Source: Agreia pratensis (GTDB lineage: Bacteria > Actinomycetota > Actinomycetes > Actinomycetales > Microbacteriaceae). From it: DNA of 64,000 nucleotides. The position numbers and the translations under genes are program-made. The notes under the pieces are model-generated. The model did no database searches, was not told the DNA's origin, and worked only from the letters and a program-made list of their open reading frames with translations. Numbering within the stretch: position 1 is the first letter of the stretch; each line of letters opens with the position of its first letter. Of the stretch, positions 46,700-55,606 are shown piece after piece. The stretch is from positions 124,001-188,000 of the forward strand of contig NZ_FXAY01000003.1 in the NCBI RefSeq assembly GCF_900177685.1, given 5' to 3'.

Positions 46700-47214
46700 G
46701 TACTGTGAGGTGCAAGACGTGCGGGACCGCGCTCCCTGGCGGCGCGATGTTCTGCGGTGAGTGCGGTAGTTCAGTGCTGGCTGCGTCGGCCATGAGCGAC
46801 ACGCAGCACGTCGAGCCGCTGCCCATGTCGGGTCGACACGAAGCCCTGACGGCTCCCGCCAAGACTGCTCCCAGATCGCCCGCCGCGCCGTCGGTCTTCC
46901 GTCTGGTCTTCAGCACCGGCGAGAACGTGGTCGTGGCCGGCCCGGGACTCATCGGGAGGAATCCGGTTGTCACAGAGAATGACCGTCGACTCGAGATCGT
47001 GCGCGTCGTCGATCCGCAGCTGAGCGTGTCGAAAACGCACGTCGAGTTCGGGATCGAGAACGGGATGTTCTGGGTGAGCGACCGGCATTCCGGCAACGGC
47101 ACATCGATCTCCGTCTCGGGCGAGGAATCGGTCGATGCCGTGCCCGGAGAGCGTTACGGAGTGGCGCGCGGAACGCGCGTCCGAATCGGAGAACAGTACT
47201 TCGACGTACTCTGA
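46696..47214 (+). CDS. Zinc-ribbon FHA-domain protein
   Basis: 172 residues from ATG 46696. N-terminal zinc ribbon with Cys6, Cys9, Cys20, Cys23 (CKTCG...CGECG), a flexible Ala/Pro linker (about 30-66), and a C-terminal FHA domain with LIGRNP (85-90), SVSKTHVEF (110-118) and SGNGT (132-136). The frame continues upstream to 46255 but that part lies over the phosphatase gene. Zinc-ribbon/FHA fusions occur next to type VII secretion ATPases and may bridge phosphorylated partners to the motor. Confidence 0.9.
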   Translation: MSTVRCKTCGTALPGGAMFCGECGSSVLAASAMSDTQHVEPLPMSGRHEALTAPAKTAPRSPAAPSVFRLVFSTGENVVVAGPGLIGRNPVVTENDRRLEIVRVVDPQLSVSKTHVEFGIENGMFWVSDRHSGNGTSISVSGEESVDAVPGERYGVARGTRVRIGEQYFDVL

Positions 47215-47321
47215 GGGCATCGCTCCGTCGAAGCCCGCTCACAAGACAGAATCAGTGCGATTTCTCCACCGATGGTGTCGTCGGCAGGTTCAGGGGCGTG
47301 TGCACGAGGTCTACTCGTTGA

Positions 47322-50243
47322 ATGCACCGACGTCACTCGTTTCTCTCTGACGAGCCGCCGCCCCCGCGGTCACCGAGCGGCGTCGATACAGTCTCAGATC
47401 TCGACGAGGTCCTCGTCGTTCCTCGGCGGTCGGATCCGCCTCCGAAGACGCCCTTTCCGATCATCGGATCGCTCGCGCCGTTGGGGGCGGCCGTCGTGGT
47501 CTGGTTTGTTCTGCACTCGCCTCTCGCGCTCGTCTTCGCCCTGCTCTCGCCGGTGATGGCGGTGGCATCTCTCCTCGACGGTCGGCTCACTGCTCGACGT
47601 GCCAGGCGACGAGACGATGTCGATCTGGAGCGGCGCAAGCGTGCTTTCGTTGATCGCGTAGCGACCTTCCACGCGCACGAGATCGCACTGTTGAGGCGGC
47701 TCGCGCCCTCGGCCCGGTCGGTTCTCGGGCGCACCTCCAATCCGTTCACGGCGACCTCTGCGGGGGACGTGGCGATCTGCCTCGGTACCGGACAGGGACG
47801 GAGCGGACTGAGGCTGGAGGGCGGTTCCGACGATGATGACGATTCGCGACGTCTGCGTTCTGTGGCTCGTCGGTTGGTGGACGCCCCGGTGCTGGCACCG
47901 TCGCCTGTTCGCATCGCTGTCGTCGGGGCGCCGACGCTCGCGAATGCCATCGCCCGAGGCTACGTCGTGCAGTTCGCCGCGGCCGTATCGCCCCGCGCGG
48001 TGAGATTTCTGGCGGGCAGTGCGGGGCGAAACTCGAGTCCCGGGTCATGGACATGGGCGCACTCCTTGCCCCATTTCGGAGATGATGATGTGTCGGTCGG
48101 ATCACTCGATGCCGCCCGCCGCCCCCTCTGCGCGACATTTATCGTGGTTGCGGACTCGATCGACATCGTTCCGGCGGAAGCCGATATCGTCGTCGCCGCT
48201 GATTCGGTTGCGAAGGTCACGGTGCTTCGGCATCCTCGGTTCTCGACCCCGTTCGAGATCGAGGGCGAGTTCGTATCGGTACTCGAGGCAGAGGAATTCG
48301 GCAGACGACTAGGCCAGCTGACAGGCGAGACCGACGAGACGCACTTCGAACTGCCATCGCGTGTGTCTGCGGCTGAGGTCGAGGCGCTCATCGGCACGGG
48401 TGTCGGGGGAGGCCCCTCACCGGAAGGACTCAGCGCGGCCATCGGGATAGGGGAGCATGGTGACGTCGTCAGCCTCGATCTCGTGGAGCAGGGTCCACAC
48501 GCGGTCGTCGCCGGTACAACGGGAAGCGGGAAGAGCGAGCTCCTCGTAACGTGGGTCGCGGCCCTCGCTCGCGCGTACGAATCGACCGCCTTCACTGTTC
48601 TGCTCGTGGACTTCAAAGGCGGCGCCGCGTTCGATCCGCTGACGGGCCTCGAGCAGTGCGTCGGACTGATCACCGACCTCGACCCCGGAGGCGCCGAGCG
48701 TGCCCTGTCGAGCCTCAGAGCCGAGGTCCGATGGAGAGAGCGAGCGCTTCGCGAAGCGTCCGTCCGCGACATCTCGGATCCGCGCCTCGGCGCACGAATG
48801 CCCCGTCTGCTCATCGTCGTCGATGAGTTCGCCGCGATGCTGTCCGAGTTTCCTCAGCTGCACGACGTGTTCGCAGATATCGCCGCGCGAGGTCGCTCGC
48901 TCGGAATGCACCTCGTGCTCTGTACCCAGAGACCTGCAGGGGTCGTCAAGGATTCGCTGCTCGCAAACTGTGAGCTCAGGCTGTCTCTGCGTGTGAACAA
49001 CGCGGCCGATTCGACCGCCATCATCGGCAGCCCAGCGGCCTCGATGCTGGCTCCAGAGCAACGTGGTCGCTGCCTCGTCTCTGTGGGTGGGCGGCCGCCC
49101 GTGGTCGTGCAGGTGGCTCATACGGATGCCGCTGATCTCGTCGGTCAAAGGCCGACGACACCTCCGTCTCTGCGTGCTCCCTGGTTGCCCGCTCTTGCCT
49201 CTGAGATCCTCCTCGACGATGTTCCGAGACCCCCCTCTGGAATCGTTCTCGGCCTGCTCGATCTGCCTGAGGAGCAACGCCAACCGCCCGCTTGCTACGA
49301 CCCGGCCGAACAGGGGCCATTGCTGATCCTCGGTTCGTCGCGTTCCGGAAAATCGACGCTACTCTCGACCATCGCTCAGCAGTCATCCACGGTGGTCTTC
49401 GTCGGCCCGGGCATCGAGGAGGCGTGGGACACGGTGCAAGAGGTGGTCGAGCTGTGCAGGGAGAGACAGCGTGGGGGAGTGTCTCACCCGCCGATTCTCG
49501 TCTTCGTCGACGACCTCGACTCCGTGGTGCGCCGCTTCGAGGCTGAATATCAGAGCGCGCTGGTCTCCGCGCTTGCCACGATCCTCCGAGATGGCCCGCC
49601 CTGCGGTGTCACACTCATTGCGACGGCTCAACGTCTTGCCGCACCGCTGACGATGCTCGCACCGCTCTTTCCGGAGCGCATTCATCTCAGATTCGCGAGT
49701 CGCCAAGAGTACATCGTGGCCGAAGGCATACCTTCAGATCACGATGCGGGCCTTCCTTCCGGGGCAGGGCACTGGCGGGGAGCACGGCTTCAGGTCGCGC
49801 TGCCTTCCGAGGGCGCGGCGACACGGGCGTCGACGCCATCGCGCCACGTGCGCATCCGGGGCGGATCGCTGCCGCCCACGCTGCTCGTCGTCACCTCTCG
49901 ACCCACACGGTTTCTCGATCCGCAGCACGACGCTCTCCCTGAGACCGTCGCGCTGATCGACGTCGGAGACCGCGCGGCGCTCTCGGCATTCGCGGCGACG
50001 TGCGGCGTGCCGACATGGCTGGTCGGCACGCCCGATGCCTGGATGGCCGCCTGGAGCACCTTCTCGAGTCTGAGGAGCCGCTTCCCCGTCTATCTCGACG
50101 GGTGTTCACTCGGTGATCTCCGATCACTCACCCGTCGCCGAGATCTTCCGCCGCCGTTCGATCACGGGCGACCGCCACGGTGGCTGCTCGCACCCGATGA
50201 CACGATCGTGCGATTCGAGCCCGCGGAGGTTTCCCACCGGTGA
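47322..50243 (+). CDS. EccC/EssC-like FtsK/SpoIIIE-family ATPase
   Basis: 973 residues. Two adjacent transmembrane helices (about 47-65 and 69-86), a connecting domain, then two FtsK-type ATPase domains. Domain 1 is complete: Walker A GTTGSGKS (398-405), DFKGG (430-434) and Walker B LLIVVDE (496-502). Domain 2 has Walker A GSSRSGKS (671-678) and a Walker B ILVFVDDLD (725-733). Mycobacterial EccC has three ATPase domains and about 1300 residues, so this is a shortened motor. EccC-type proteins energise type VII secretion of Esx/WXG100 proteins; no such substrate, EccB, EccD or EccE is encoded nearby. Confidence 0.9.
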   Translation: MHRRHSFLSDEPPPPRSPSGVDTVSDLDEVLVVPRRSDPPPKTPFPIIGSLAPLGAAVVVWFVLHSPLALVFALLSPVMAVASLLDGRLTARRARRRDDVDLERRKRAFVDRVATFHAHEIALLRRLAPSARSVLGRTSNPFTATSAGDVAICLGTGQGRSGLRLEGGSDDDDDSRRLRSVARRLVDAPVLAPSPVRIAVVGAPTLANAIARGYVVQFAAAVSPRAVRFLAGSAGRNSSPGSWTWAHSLPHFGDDDVSVGSLDAARRPLCATFIVVADSIDIVPAEADIVVAADSVAKVTVLRHPRFSTPFEIEGEFVSVLEAEEFGRRLGQLTGETDETHFELPSRVSAAEVEALIGTGVGGGPSPEGLSAAIGIGEHGDVVSLDLVEQGPHAVVAGTTGSGKSELLVTWVAALARAYESTAFTVLLVDFKGGAAFDPLTGLEQCVGLITDLDPGGAERALSSLRAEVRWRERALREASVRDISDPRLGARMPRLLIVVDEFAAMLSEFPQLHDVFADIAARGRSLGMHLVLCTQRPAGVVKDSLLANCELRLSLRVNNAADSTAIIGSPAASMLAPEQRGRCLVSVGGRPPVVVQVAHTDAADLVGQRPTTPPSLRAPWLPALASEILLDDVPRPPSGIVLGLLDLPEEQRQPPACYDPAEQGPLLILGSSRSGKSTLLSTIAQQSSTVVFVGPGIEEAWDTVQEVVELCRERQRGGVSHPPILVFVDDLDSVVRRFEAEYQSALVSALATILRDGPPCGVTLIATAQRLAAPLTMLAPLFPERIHLRFASRQEYIVAEGIPSDHDAGLPSGAGHWRGARLQVALPSEGAATRASTPSRHVRIRGGSLPPTLLVVTSRPTRFLDPQHDALPETVALIDVGDRAALSAFAATCGVPTWLVGTPDAWMAAWSTFSSLRSRFPVYLDGCSLGDLRSLTRRRDLPPPFDHGRPPRWLLAPDDTIVRFEPAEVSHR

Positions 50244-50253
50244 CGACGCAGAT

Positions 50254-50281
50254 TGCAGCGGATTCCGTGAAGTTTATGTTT
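50254..50281 (+). promoter_or_regulatory. Weak candidate promoter of the polyamine transporter
   Basis: TTGCAG and TATGTT are separated by 16 bp in the 136-bp gap after the EccC-like gene. The -10 matches at four of six positions, the -35 at three. Confidence 0.25.
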
Positions 50282-50379
50282 CGGTATCGATGCTTTCGTC
50301 TTATTTCGCCCCACAGACGCGTGTGCTGTGCCACTATCAGACCACCCTGATGACCGTAGAGTTCGGAGACCCACCCGAC

Positions 50380-51606
50380 ATGAACGCGCCACTGCCCCGT
50401 GACCCGCTGATCCAGCAGACGATCGCCTACGCGCGATCCATGCAGAGGGCGAAGCAGATCGCGTTGTCCCGACGATCCGTGCTCGCAGGGGCGGGAATGG
50501 GCCTCGGTGCTCTGGCATTGGCCGCCTGCTCGACCGGGCCCCGCCCCGCTCCGAAGGCAGCGGTCGATTCGTCGGCATCCGACAAATCGCTTGTCTGGGA
50601 CAACTGGCCGGCCTACATAGATGAGGACGACGACGGCAATTACCCCACGCTGATCGGCTTCGAAGAGCAGACCGGCATCAGCGTGACCTACAACGTGGCC
50701 GTCGATGACAACAATTCGTACTACGGCAAGGTCAAGGATCAGCTTGCCCTGGGCCAGGACATCGGCGCAGACGCCGTTTGTCTCACCGAGTGGATGGTGT
50801 CTCGTCTGATTCGCAAAGGGTACGTGCAAGAACTCGACGCGGCCAACATCCCGAACAAGAAGAACGTGCTCCCGTCGCTCGCGAATCCCGACTTCGATCC
50901 CGGCCGCAATCGTTCCTTGCCCTGGCAGGGCGGATTCGCGGGCATCTGCTGGAACAAGGAGCGTCTACCGAAGGGTCTTCGATCTGTCGAAGATCTCTGG
51001 AAGCCGGAGCTCAAGGGTCGTGTCGGCGTTCTCAGCGAGATGCGGGACACCATTGGAGTGATCATGCAGTCGCAAGGCGTCGACGTCTCGAGCAACTGGA
51101 CCGAGGGCCAATTCATGGATGCCGTGGACCTGTTCCGCAAGCAGGTCGACGACGGGCAGGTGCGCAACATCAAGGGCAACGCTTATCTGAACGACCTGCA
51201 GAACGAGGACACCCTGGCCGCCATCTGCTGGTCGGGCGATATCACGCTGATCAATGCTGAGGCGGGTGACAAGTGGGAGTTCATCCTCCCCGACTCGGGA
51301 GGAACTCTCTGGAACGATACCTTCGTGGTTCCCATGGGGTCGACGCGCAAGGCGAATGCGGAAGCCCTGATGAACTACTACTACGAGCCGGAGGTCGCCG
51401 CCGAGGTCGCAGCGTGGGTCAACTACATCACGCCCGTCGTCGGCGCTCGGGAAGCCATGGAGTCCATCGACCCCGAACTGGCGAACAATCAGCTGATCTT
51501 TCCCGACGAGAAGACCCTCGAACAAGCGCACGTGTTCCGAACATTGACAGCAGAGGAAGAGAAGACCTTGGGCACCGAATTTCAGAAAGTGTTGTTGGGC
51601 ATCTGA
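50380..51606 (+). CDS. potD: Spermidine/putrescine ABC transporter substrate-binding lipoprotein (PotD-like)
   Basis: 408 residues from ATG 50380, preceded by GGAGA. A twin-arginine signal (SRRSVLAGAGMGLGALALAAC) ends in a lipobox with Cys near 47, so it is probably a Tat-exported lipoprotein. The mature protein starts with the PotD/PotF-like VWDNWPAYIDED and contains YNVAVDDNNSYYGKVKDQL and AICWSGDITLIN. The binding pocket acid residues expected for polyamines seem present, but specificity is inferred from family. Its stop overlaps potA by one base (TGATG). Confidence 0.9.
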   Translation: MNAPLPRDPLIQQTIAYARSMQRAKQIALSRRSVLAGAGMGLGALALAACSTGPRPAPKAAVDSSASDKSLVWDNWPAYIDEDDDGNYPTLIGFEEQTGISVTYNVAVDDNNSYYGKVKDQLALGQDIGADAVCLTEWMVSRLIRKGYVQELDAANIPNKKNVLPSLANPDFDPGRNRSLPWQGGFAGICWNKERLPKGLRSVEDLWKPELKGRVGVLSEMRDTIGVIMQSQGVDVSSNWTEGQFMDAVDLFRKQVDDGQVRNIKGNAYLNDLQNEDTLAAICWSGDITLINAEAGDKWEFILPDSGGTLWNDTFVVPMGSTRKANAEALMNYYYEPEVAAEVAAWVNYITPVVGAREAMESIDPELANNQLIFPDEKTLEQAHVFRTLTAEEEKTLGTEFQKVLLGI

Positions 51607-52808
51607 TGAAGACGATGAGCACATTCGCCGAGGCCGGCGCCGACCTCGAGTTCGTCGATATCAGCAAGAGATTTCCGGGCTTCACAGCAATCGAGAATCT
51701 CAATCTGACGATCCCGGCCGGATCGTTCTTCGCCCTACTCGGACCGTCTGGTTGCGGTAAGACGACGACGCTGCGGCTCGTCGCGGGGCTCGAGGAACCG
51801 TCTGCGGGGCGCATCCTCATCGGAGGAAACGACGTCACGAACACGAAGTCCTTCCAACGTCCGGTGAACACGGTCTTCCAGTCGTATGCCCTGTTCCCGC
51901 ACATGACGATTCTCGAGAACGTCGCCTTCGGGCTTCGTCGGCGAAAGATCGACGATCCGCTGGGCAAGGCTCACGAAGCGCTGCGGCTTGTCGAGCTCGA
52001 TCATCTCGCGGCTCGTCGGCCCGCGCAGCTATCGGGGGGCCAGCAGCAGCGTGTGGCGCTCGCGCGTGCAATCGTGAATCGCCCCGCCCTTCTGCTGCTC
52101 GACGAGCCCCTCGGTGCACTCGACCTGAAACTGCGTCGCCAGATGCAACTCGAGCTGAAGAGCATCCAGACCGAGATCGGGCTGACCTTTCTTCATGTCA
52201 CCCACGATCAGGAGGAAGCCATGACGATGGCTGACATCGTGGCTGTCATGAATAAGGGTGAAATCGAGCAGATGGGCGCTCCTGAGCAGCTCTATGAGCT
52301 TCCCCGAACGGCGTTCGTCGCCAACTTCCTCGGCCAGTCGAACCTCTTCACCGGCCAGGTCACCGACTCGGGCGCCGATTCCATCACCGTCGATGTGGCG
52401 GGCAGGGGCATCGTGGTGCCTCGCACCCGAGCACAGCGCCATGCGGGCGAGGTGACCATCGGCGTGAGGCCCGAGAAGCTGCTGCTACACACGGAAGCGC
52501 CGACGACCGGCGCAGGGATCAACATTCTTGGACCAGGGCGTGTCACCGACGTGTCGTTCTCCGGAGTCAGCACCTCGTATATCGTTCAGATTCCCGGGTT
52601 GGGGGCCGTGACCGTCTTCGCGCAGAACATGGTCTTCGGGCCGGTCGTGAACGAGGGTGCCGAGGTCTGGGTCAGCTGGACGGTGGATCACGGTTTCGGT
52701 CTGGAAGACGAGCCGACGACCGGTTCCCGATTCCCTGCCGATGCGTCGACGAGCGCCATTGCAATCCAGCGCAGGGCCGCGCTCGAGACCGAACTAGAGG
52801 GGGCATAG
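51606..52808 (+). CDS. potA: Polyamine ABC transporter ATP-binding protein (PotA-like)
   Basis: 400 residues from ATG 51606. Walker A GPSGCGKTT, Q-loop VFQSYALFPHMT, signature LSGGQQQRVALARA, Walker B LLLLDEPLGALD and H-loop LHVTHDQEEA are intact. A C-terminal TOBE domain (about 290-375) matches spermidine/putrescine and Fe3+ importers. It powers the PotB/PotC permease pair encoded next. Confidence 0.94.
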   Translation: MKTMSTFAEAGADLEFVDISKRFPGFTAIENLNLTIPAGSFFALLGPSGCGKTTTLRLVAGLEEPSAGRILIGGNDVTNTKSFQRPVNTVFQSYALFPHMTILENVAFGLRRRKIDDPLGKAHEALRLVELDHLAARRPAQLSGGQQQRVALARAIVNRPALLLLDEPLGALDLKLRRQMQLELKSIQTEIGLTFLHVTHDQEEAMTMADIVAVMNKGEIEQMGAPEQLYELPRTAFVANFLGQSNLFTGQVTDSGADSITVDVAGRGIVVPRTRAQRHAGEVTIGVRPEKLLLHTEAPTTGAGINILGPGRVTDVSFSGVSTSYIVQIPGLGAVTVFAQNMVFGPVVNEGAEVWVSWTVDHGFGLEDEPTTGSRFPADASTSAIAIQRRAALETELEGA

Positions 52809-52811
52809 CTC

Positions 52812-53726
52812 ATGGCCTTCGCCGCATTCGCGTCGAGTGACGCGGCCGTGACGAAACCTCCCCGGCGAAAGTCCACGATCGCTCTGGTCCTGCTCCTTCC
52901 CGGCATCCTCTACATGGTGCTGTTCTTTCTCACGCCGCTCATCTCGCTCGTCATCACGTCGTTCCAAGCCGAACTCCCTGGAGGTGACATCGGCGACTAC
53001 GTTCCAGGCCTGCAATGGCAGAACTATGTCGAGAGTGCTAGCGAGTACCTTCCGCATATCCTGCGCGCGTTCGGCTACGCCCTTGTGGCCACGGTTTTCG
53101 CCCTGATCATCAGTTATCCGATCGCCTACTTCATCGGAGTGAAAGCCCGACGGTGGCCCCTGCTGCAGAGCATGATGCTCACGCTTGTCATCGCACCGTT
53201 CTTCATCAGCTTCCTTCTGCGCACTCTCGCATGGAAGCAGATCCTCTCCGACGAGTCGCCCGTGGTGCAGGCGCTCAAAGCGGTGGCCATCCTGCCCGCC
53301 GACGGGCATCTCACGGGCACGCCGTTCGCGGTGATCTTCGGGCTCACGTACAACTTCATCCCGTTCATGACCCTGCCTCTCTATACGACTCTCGAGCGAC
53401 TCGACACTCGTTTCCTCGAGGCGGGCAGCGATCTCTATGCGAATCCCGCCACCACGTTTCTGAAGATCACGGTTCCGCTCTCGATGCCGGGCATCATCTC
53501 GGGCACACTGCTCACGTTCATCCCGGCCGCGGGTGACTACATCAACGCGAGCCGCGACTTTCTGGGCTCGAGCAAGACCGCCATGCTCGGAAACGCGATC
53601 GAGGCCAACTTCCTCACGCTGCAGAACTATCCCGTGGCAGCGGCACTCTCCATCATCCTGATGGCCGTGATTCTGGTGCTTGTCGGCGTCTATGTGCGCC
53701 GCAGCGGAACGGAGGACCTGCTGTGA
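52812..53726 (+). CDS. potB: Polyamine ABC transporter permease (PotB-like)
   Basis: 304 residues with six transmembrane helices and the permease EAA loop LEAGSDLYANPATTFLKITV in the penultimate cytoplasmic loop. It starts 3 bp after potA and its stop overlaps potC by 4 bp. The DYV and RDFL loop residues match PotB-type permeases. Confidence 0.93.
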   Translation: MAFAAFASSDAAVTKPPRRKSTIALVLLLPGILYMVLFFLTPLISLVITSFQAELPGGDIGDYVPGLQWQNYVESASEYLPHILRAFGYALVATVFALIISYPIAYFIGVKARRWPLLQSMMLTLVIAPFFISFLLRTLAWKQILSDESPVVQALKAVAILPADGHLTGTPFAVIFGLTYNFIPFMTLPLYTTLERLDTRFLEAGSDLYANPATTFLKITVPLSMPGIISGTLLTFIPAAGDYINASRDFLGSSKTAMLGNAIEANFLTLQNYPVAAALSIILMAVILVLVGVYVRRSGTEDLL

Positions 53727-54583
53727 CCGCCCTACGCTCTGACCGAAAGCGCCCGCCGGCGAAGCCCGAAACCGCGCGTCCCTCTCGGAGAAGGCTCACG
53801 GGCCTCGGACTTCCCATCTATGTTGCGCTGGCCCTCGTATTCCTGCTTATTCCGATCGCCTACACCTTCGTGTTCTCGTTCAATGACTCGGTGAAGTCCA
53901 ACATCGCGTGGAGAGGGTTCACCTTCGAGAAGTGGCTCACCGTGTGCAACGAACCCGGACTCTGCGAGGCGTTCGGCAACAGCATTCTCGTGGGCGTCGT
54001 GGCGACCGTTCTCGCGACGGCACTCGGCACAGCGATCGCGATAGCACTCGTGCGATACCGCTTCAGGTTCCGCTCCAGCATCAGCCTGCTGCTGTTTCTG
54101 CCGATGGCGACTCCAGAGGTCGTTCTGGGTGCAGGGCTCGCGGCGCAGTTCCTTGCACTCGGCACGCAGAAAGGCATCGTCACGGTGATCCTCGCTCACA
54201 CGATGTTCTGCATCAGCTTCGTCGTCGTGACAGTGAAGGCCCGGGTCGCCAGCCTCGACCCCGCCCTCGAAGAGGCCGGCCGAGACCTCTACGGTTCGGC
54301 TGCCCAGGTCTTCTGGCGCATCACCTTTCCTCTGCTGCTGCCCGGCATCCTGGCTGCGGCACTGCTCTCGTTCGCGCTCAGTTTCGATGATTTCATCATC
54401 ACGAACTTCAACTCGGGTGCCGTCGACACCTTCCCGAAATTCATCTACATCGCAGCGGCGCGGGGTATTCCCGCCGAGGCGAACGTGATCGCCTCCGCCG
54501 TCTTCATCCTCGCGATCCTCATCGTGGTGGTAGCGCAGGTCAGTCGATCTGCCCGACAGAAGAAGCTGGCGAAGCTGAACTAG
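53723..54583 (+). CDS. potC: Polyamine ABC transporter permease (PotC-like)
   Basis: 286 residues, six helices, EAA loop LEEAGRDLYGSAAQVFWRIT. GTG start overlapping potB. The terminal helix ends with a basic tail (RSARQKKLAKLN). Together with PotD, A and B it completes an importer. It converges with the asparaginase gene after 18 bp; no hairpin-T terminator lies between. Confidence 0.93.
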   Translation: MTALRSDRKRPPAKPETARPSRRRLTGLGLPIYVALALVFLLIPIAYTFVFSFNDSVKSNIAWRGFTFEKWLTVCNEPGLCEAFGNSILVGVVATVLATALGTAIAIALVRYRFRFRSSISLLLFLPMATPEVVLGAGLAAQFLALGTQKGIVTVILAHTMFCISFVVVTVKARVASLDPALEEAGRDLYGSAAQVFWRITFPLLLPGILAAALLSFALSFDDFIITNFNSGAVDTFPKFIYIAAARGIPAEANVIASAVFILAILIVVVAQVSRSARQKKLAKLN

Positions 54584-54601
54584 GCGTCGGGGGCGGTCAC
54601 C

Positions 54602-55606
54602 TCAGATGGTGGGTCGGATACTGCCGACGGGCTGGCCGCCGCCGAGAACGGCGAGATCGAAGGTACTCACCAGTGCATCGACATCTTTGCGCTCCACGGC
54701 GCCGGCCCGAACGAGAAGCTCGAGTGCCACGATCGCTGCTGCGCGCAGGCTGCCGTCGAGGATCTTGAGGGCGACGGCCACTCCGGAGCGAGTGGACATG
54801 ACCATGACTCCCTCCGCACCGAGTTTTGCGAAGAGATGGAGCTCGTCGATGACGAGGGTATTCTGCTCCTTCGGGGAATCGACGGCCCAGCCGTTGGCGA
54901 GTACCGAGTCGACGAGCCATTCGGCATCCGGTGTCTCGCCCTGGGCGATGCGTGAGACGCCTCTGGCAAGAGCCCGGAGCGAGATCGCGTGCACGGGCGC
55001 ACCGCAGCCGTCTACTCCGGAGGCCGCGATCTTCTCTCCGGTCTGCTCTTCGATGAGGTCGCGAATGCGAAGCTGCAGAGGATGCGCCGGGTCGAGATAG
55101 TCGGCCGTGCTCCAGCCCTGCTGAACACAGGCGAGAAGCATCGCCGCATGCTTGCCAGAGCAGTTCATGTAGACACGCTGTGCGGAGCCGCCCTCTCGGA
55201 CGACAGCGTCGCGGGCGGAGCGGTCGCCCGGCCAGTCGGCGGGGCACCCGAGTGCGCTCTCGTCGAGCGCGGCCAGCTGAAGAATCTGGCGCACGACGTC
55301 GACGTGCTCGGGCGTTCCGCCGTGGCTCGCCATCGAGAGCGCGGTCTGCAGGGGAGTGAGCTGCACCCCGGCCTCGCGGATCGCCAGTGCCTGGAAGGGC
55401 TTCAGGCTGGAGCGCGGGAACACGGGAGCTGCCGCATCGCCGAGTTCTTCGAGGACCGCACCTGTTGCATCGAGCACAACCGCGGCACCCACATGGCGGG
55501 ACTCGATGAACCCGCTGCGCTCGAGGACGGCCAGCTCGACGGCCCCTTCGATGGAGAAGGTGCCGGGCGAAGCGGACGGTGAAGCGGACGTCGCCGCGGA
55601 GGTCAT
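54602..55606 (-). CDS. L-asparaginase II family protein (Rhizobium-type)
   Basis: 334 residues of the Asparaginase_II family, unrelated to E. coli AnsA/AnsB. The residues of the Rhizobium etli ReAV active site have counterparts: Ser-x-x-Lys in RSSLKPFQ (about 66-69), Ser in MASHGG, Cys149 and Lys152 in MNCSGKHA and Cys201 in VDGCGAP. It hydrolyses asparagine to aspartate and ammonia. It starts on the stop of gabT (ATGA), so it is co-translated with an aminotransferase of GABA metabolism. Confidence 0.88.
   Translation of the reverse strand: MTSAATSASPSASPGTFSIEGAVELAVLERSGFIESRHVGAAVVLDATGAVLEELGDAAAPVFPRSSLKPFQALAIREAGVQLTPLQTALSMASHGGTPEHVDVVRQILQLAALDESALGCPADWPGDRSARDAVVREGGSAQRVYMNCSGKHAAMLLACVQQGWSTADYLDPAHPLQLRIRDLIEEQTGEKIAASGVDGCGAPVHAISLRALARGVSRIAQGETPDAEWLVDSVLANGWAVDSPKEQNTLVIDELHLFAKLGAEGVMVMSTRSGVAVALKILDGSLRAAAIVALELLVRAGAVERKDVDALVSTFDLAVLGGGQPVGSIRPTI

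Noticed and set aside
47215-47321. A hidden WXG100 gene next to the EccC-like ATPase
   Set aside because: The gap is 107 bp, too short for an approximately 95-residue Esx protein, and the 194-bp gap at 44586-44779 has no suitable frame.
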